A stretch of DNA of 33,627 bases from an uncultured Novosphingobium sp. GTDB taxonomy: Bacteria > Pseudomonadota > Alphaproteobacteria > Sphingomonadales > Sphingomonadaceae. Under the pieces are notes generated by a model. The model had not been told where the DNA came from, did not search any database, and saw only the letters and a program-made list of their open reading frames with translations. Below are positions 33,014 to 33,627 of the stretch, one piece after another. Numbering within the stretch: position 1 is the first letter of the stretch; each line of letters starts with the position of its first letter. The stretch is taken from contig CAMPIM010000030.1 in the NCBI GenBank assembly GCA_946886365.1, positions 1-33,627 of the forward strand. Direction: 5' to 3'. Both the position numbers and the translations under genes were made by a program.

Positions 33014-33436
33014 ATGGCTCTTTACGAGCATGTGTTCCTTGCGCGCCAGGATCTGGCACAGGCGCAGGTGGACGCACTGGCGGAAACCGCCACCAAGATC
33101 GTCGAGGATAATGCTGGCAAGGTGACCAAGGTGGAAACCTGGGGCCTGCGCAGCCTCGCCTACAAGATCGCCAAGAACCGCAAGGCTCACTATGTGATGC
33201 TGAACATCGACGCCCCCGCTGGTGTCGTCGCGGAACTGGAGCGCCAGACGCAGATCAACGAAGACGTCATCCGCTACATGACCGTCAAGGTCGATGAGCT
33301 GGAAACCGGCCCGTCGGTCATGATGCGCAAGCAGGAACGCTCCGAGCGTGGCCCGCGCGGTGATCGTGGTGACCGTGGTCCTCGCGAAGATCGTGGCCCG
33401 CGCCGCGACCGCGAAGATGCCCCGGCTGGCGAATAA
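33014..33436 (+). CDS. rpsF: 30S ribosomal protein bS6
   Basis: The 140-residue protein binds S18 and 16S rRNA in the small subunit. [19 protein letters not shown] starts the conserved domain (1-95), with [17 protein letters not shown] in the middle. After about residue 110 comes an Arg/Asp/Gly-rich tail with [17 protein letters not shown] repeats, longer than in E. coli and frequent in sphingomonads. The start is ATG at 33014 with GAGG about 9 bases upstream; an open frame further left has no similarity. rpsR follows 13 bases later. Confidence 0.97.
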   Translation: MALYEHVFLARQDLAQAQVDALAETATKIVEDNAGKVTKVETWGLRSLAYKIAKNRKAHYVMLNIDAPAGVVAELERQTQINEDVIRYMTVKVDELETGPSVMMRKQERSERGPRGDRGDRGPREDRGPRRDREDAPAGE

Positions 33437-33449
33437 GGAGATCTGAACA

Positions 33450-33627
33450 ATGGCACGCCCGTTTTTCCGCCGCCGCAAGAGCTGCCCCTTCGCCGCCAAG
33501 GATGCGCCGAAGATCGATTACAAGGACGTCCGTCTGCTGCAGGGCTTCGTGTCCGAGCGCGGCAAGATCGTTCCCAGCCGCATCACTGCGGTGTCCGCCA
33601 AGAAGCAGCGTGAGCTGGCCCAGGCCA
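33450..33627 (+). CDS. rpsR: 30S ribosomal protein bS18, 3' end outside the window
   Basis: The first 59 codons are present, starting [14 protein letters not shown] and continuing through [19 protein letters not shown] and [16 protein letters not shown], conserved bS18 segments. The start is ATG at 33450 with AAGGAG about 9 bases upstream. It is cut by the window end. rplI is expected to follow, as in the usual rpsF-rpsR-rplI operon, but this cannot be seen. Confidence 0.97.
   Translation, partial: MARPFFRRRKSCPFAAKDAPKIDYKDVRLLQGFVSERGKIVPSRITAVSAKKQRELAQA

Overview
The window is GC-rich chromosomal DNA that most resembles an alphaproteobacterium of the Sphingomonadaceae (Sphingobium/Sphingomonas/Novosphingobium type). 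The reasons are the Entner-Doudoroff order zwf-edd-glk-eda, the Mg-type HemB, the short TAT-signal and RcnB-like proteins, the Arg/Asp/Gly-rich tail on ribosomal protein bS6, and dispersed hairpin repeats beginning GTCATSCCAGC or CCGTTCGGGCTGAGC. There is no phage, integrase, transposase, plasmid gene or CRISPR array; this is mainly core genome with small intergenic novelties. Genus assignment is inference.

Layout: (1) 1-1740: tRNA-Thr(UGU) with terminator, a small TAT-signal protein, a 569-base gene-free stretch with two DnaA-box-like sites and a strong hairpin terminator, then an enoyl-CoA hydratase. (2) 1792-5674: folE overlapping a pteridine-reductase-like SDR, a MobA/MocA-like nucleotidyltransferase, and an MFS_3 exporter. 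(3) 5750-9286: a fatty-acid beta-oxidation pair (thiolase FadA, bifunctional FadB) behind a promoter whose spacer is an ACGTAA-type palindrome. (4) 9527-12369: galE, 6-phosphogluconolactonase and a class I aminotransferase, overlapping or nearly touching. (5) 12370-12869: repeat, a possible small RNA with terminator, and tRNA-Leu(CAA). (6) 12989-18053: zwf-edd-glk-eda, a whole Entner-Doudoroff route from glucose to pyruvate and glyceraldehyde-3-phosphate (the lactonase lies in region 4). (7) 18107-21971: a lipoprotein, gamma-carbonic anhydrase and hemB, a 2H phosphoesterase, a peroxiredoxin and a small membrane protein. (8) 22140-26677, minus strand: fabD-fabG-acpP-fabF-mltG, fatty-acid synthesis and murein processing. 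(9) 26846-31807: a tripartite MacAB/TolC-like efflux operon (outer-membrane factor, adaptor, ATPase, permease). (10) 31932-33627: RcnB-like protein, a short BLUF photoreceptor, rpsF and the start of rpsR.

The most notable points are: the DnaA-box/terminator region beside echA; the PTR1-like reductase coupled to folE; the palindromic fadA promoter; three repeat families, one of which has a fixed internal asymmetry and one of which contains the ribosome binding site of an efflux permease; the possible small RNA at about 12.6 kb; and the zwf promoter flanked by an inverted repeat with a TTG start codon. None of these amounts to a clearly new multi-gene system. Function calls come from recognising motifs by eye; no database search was run.
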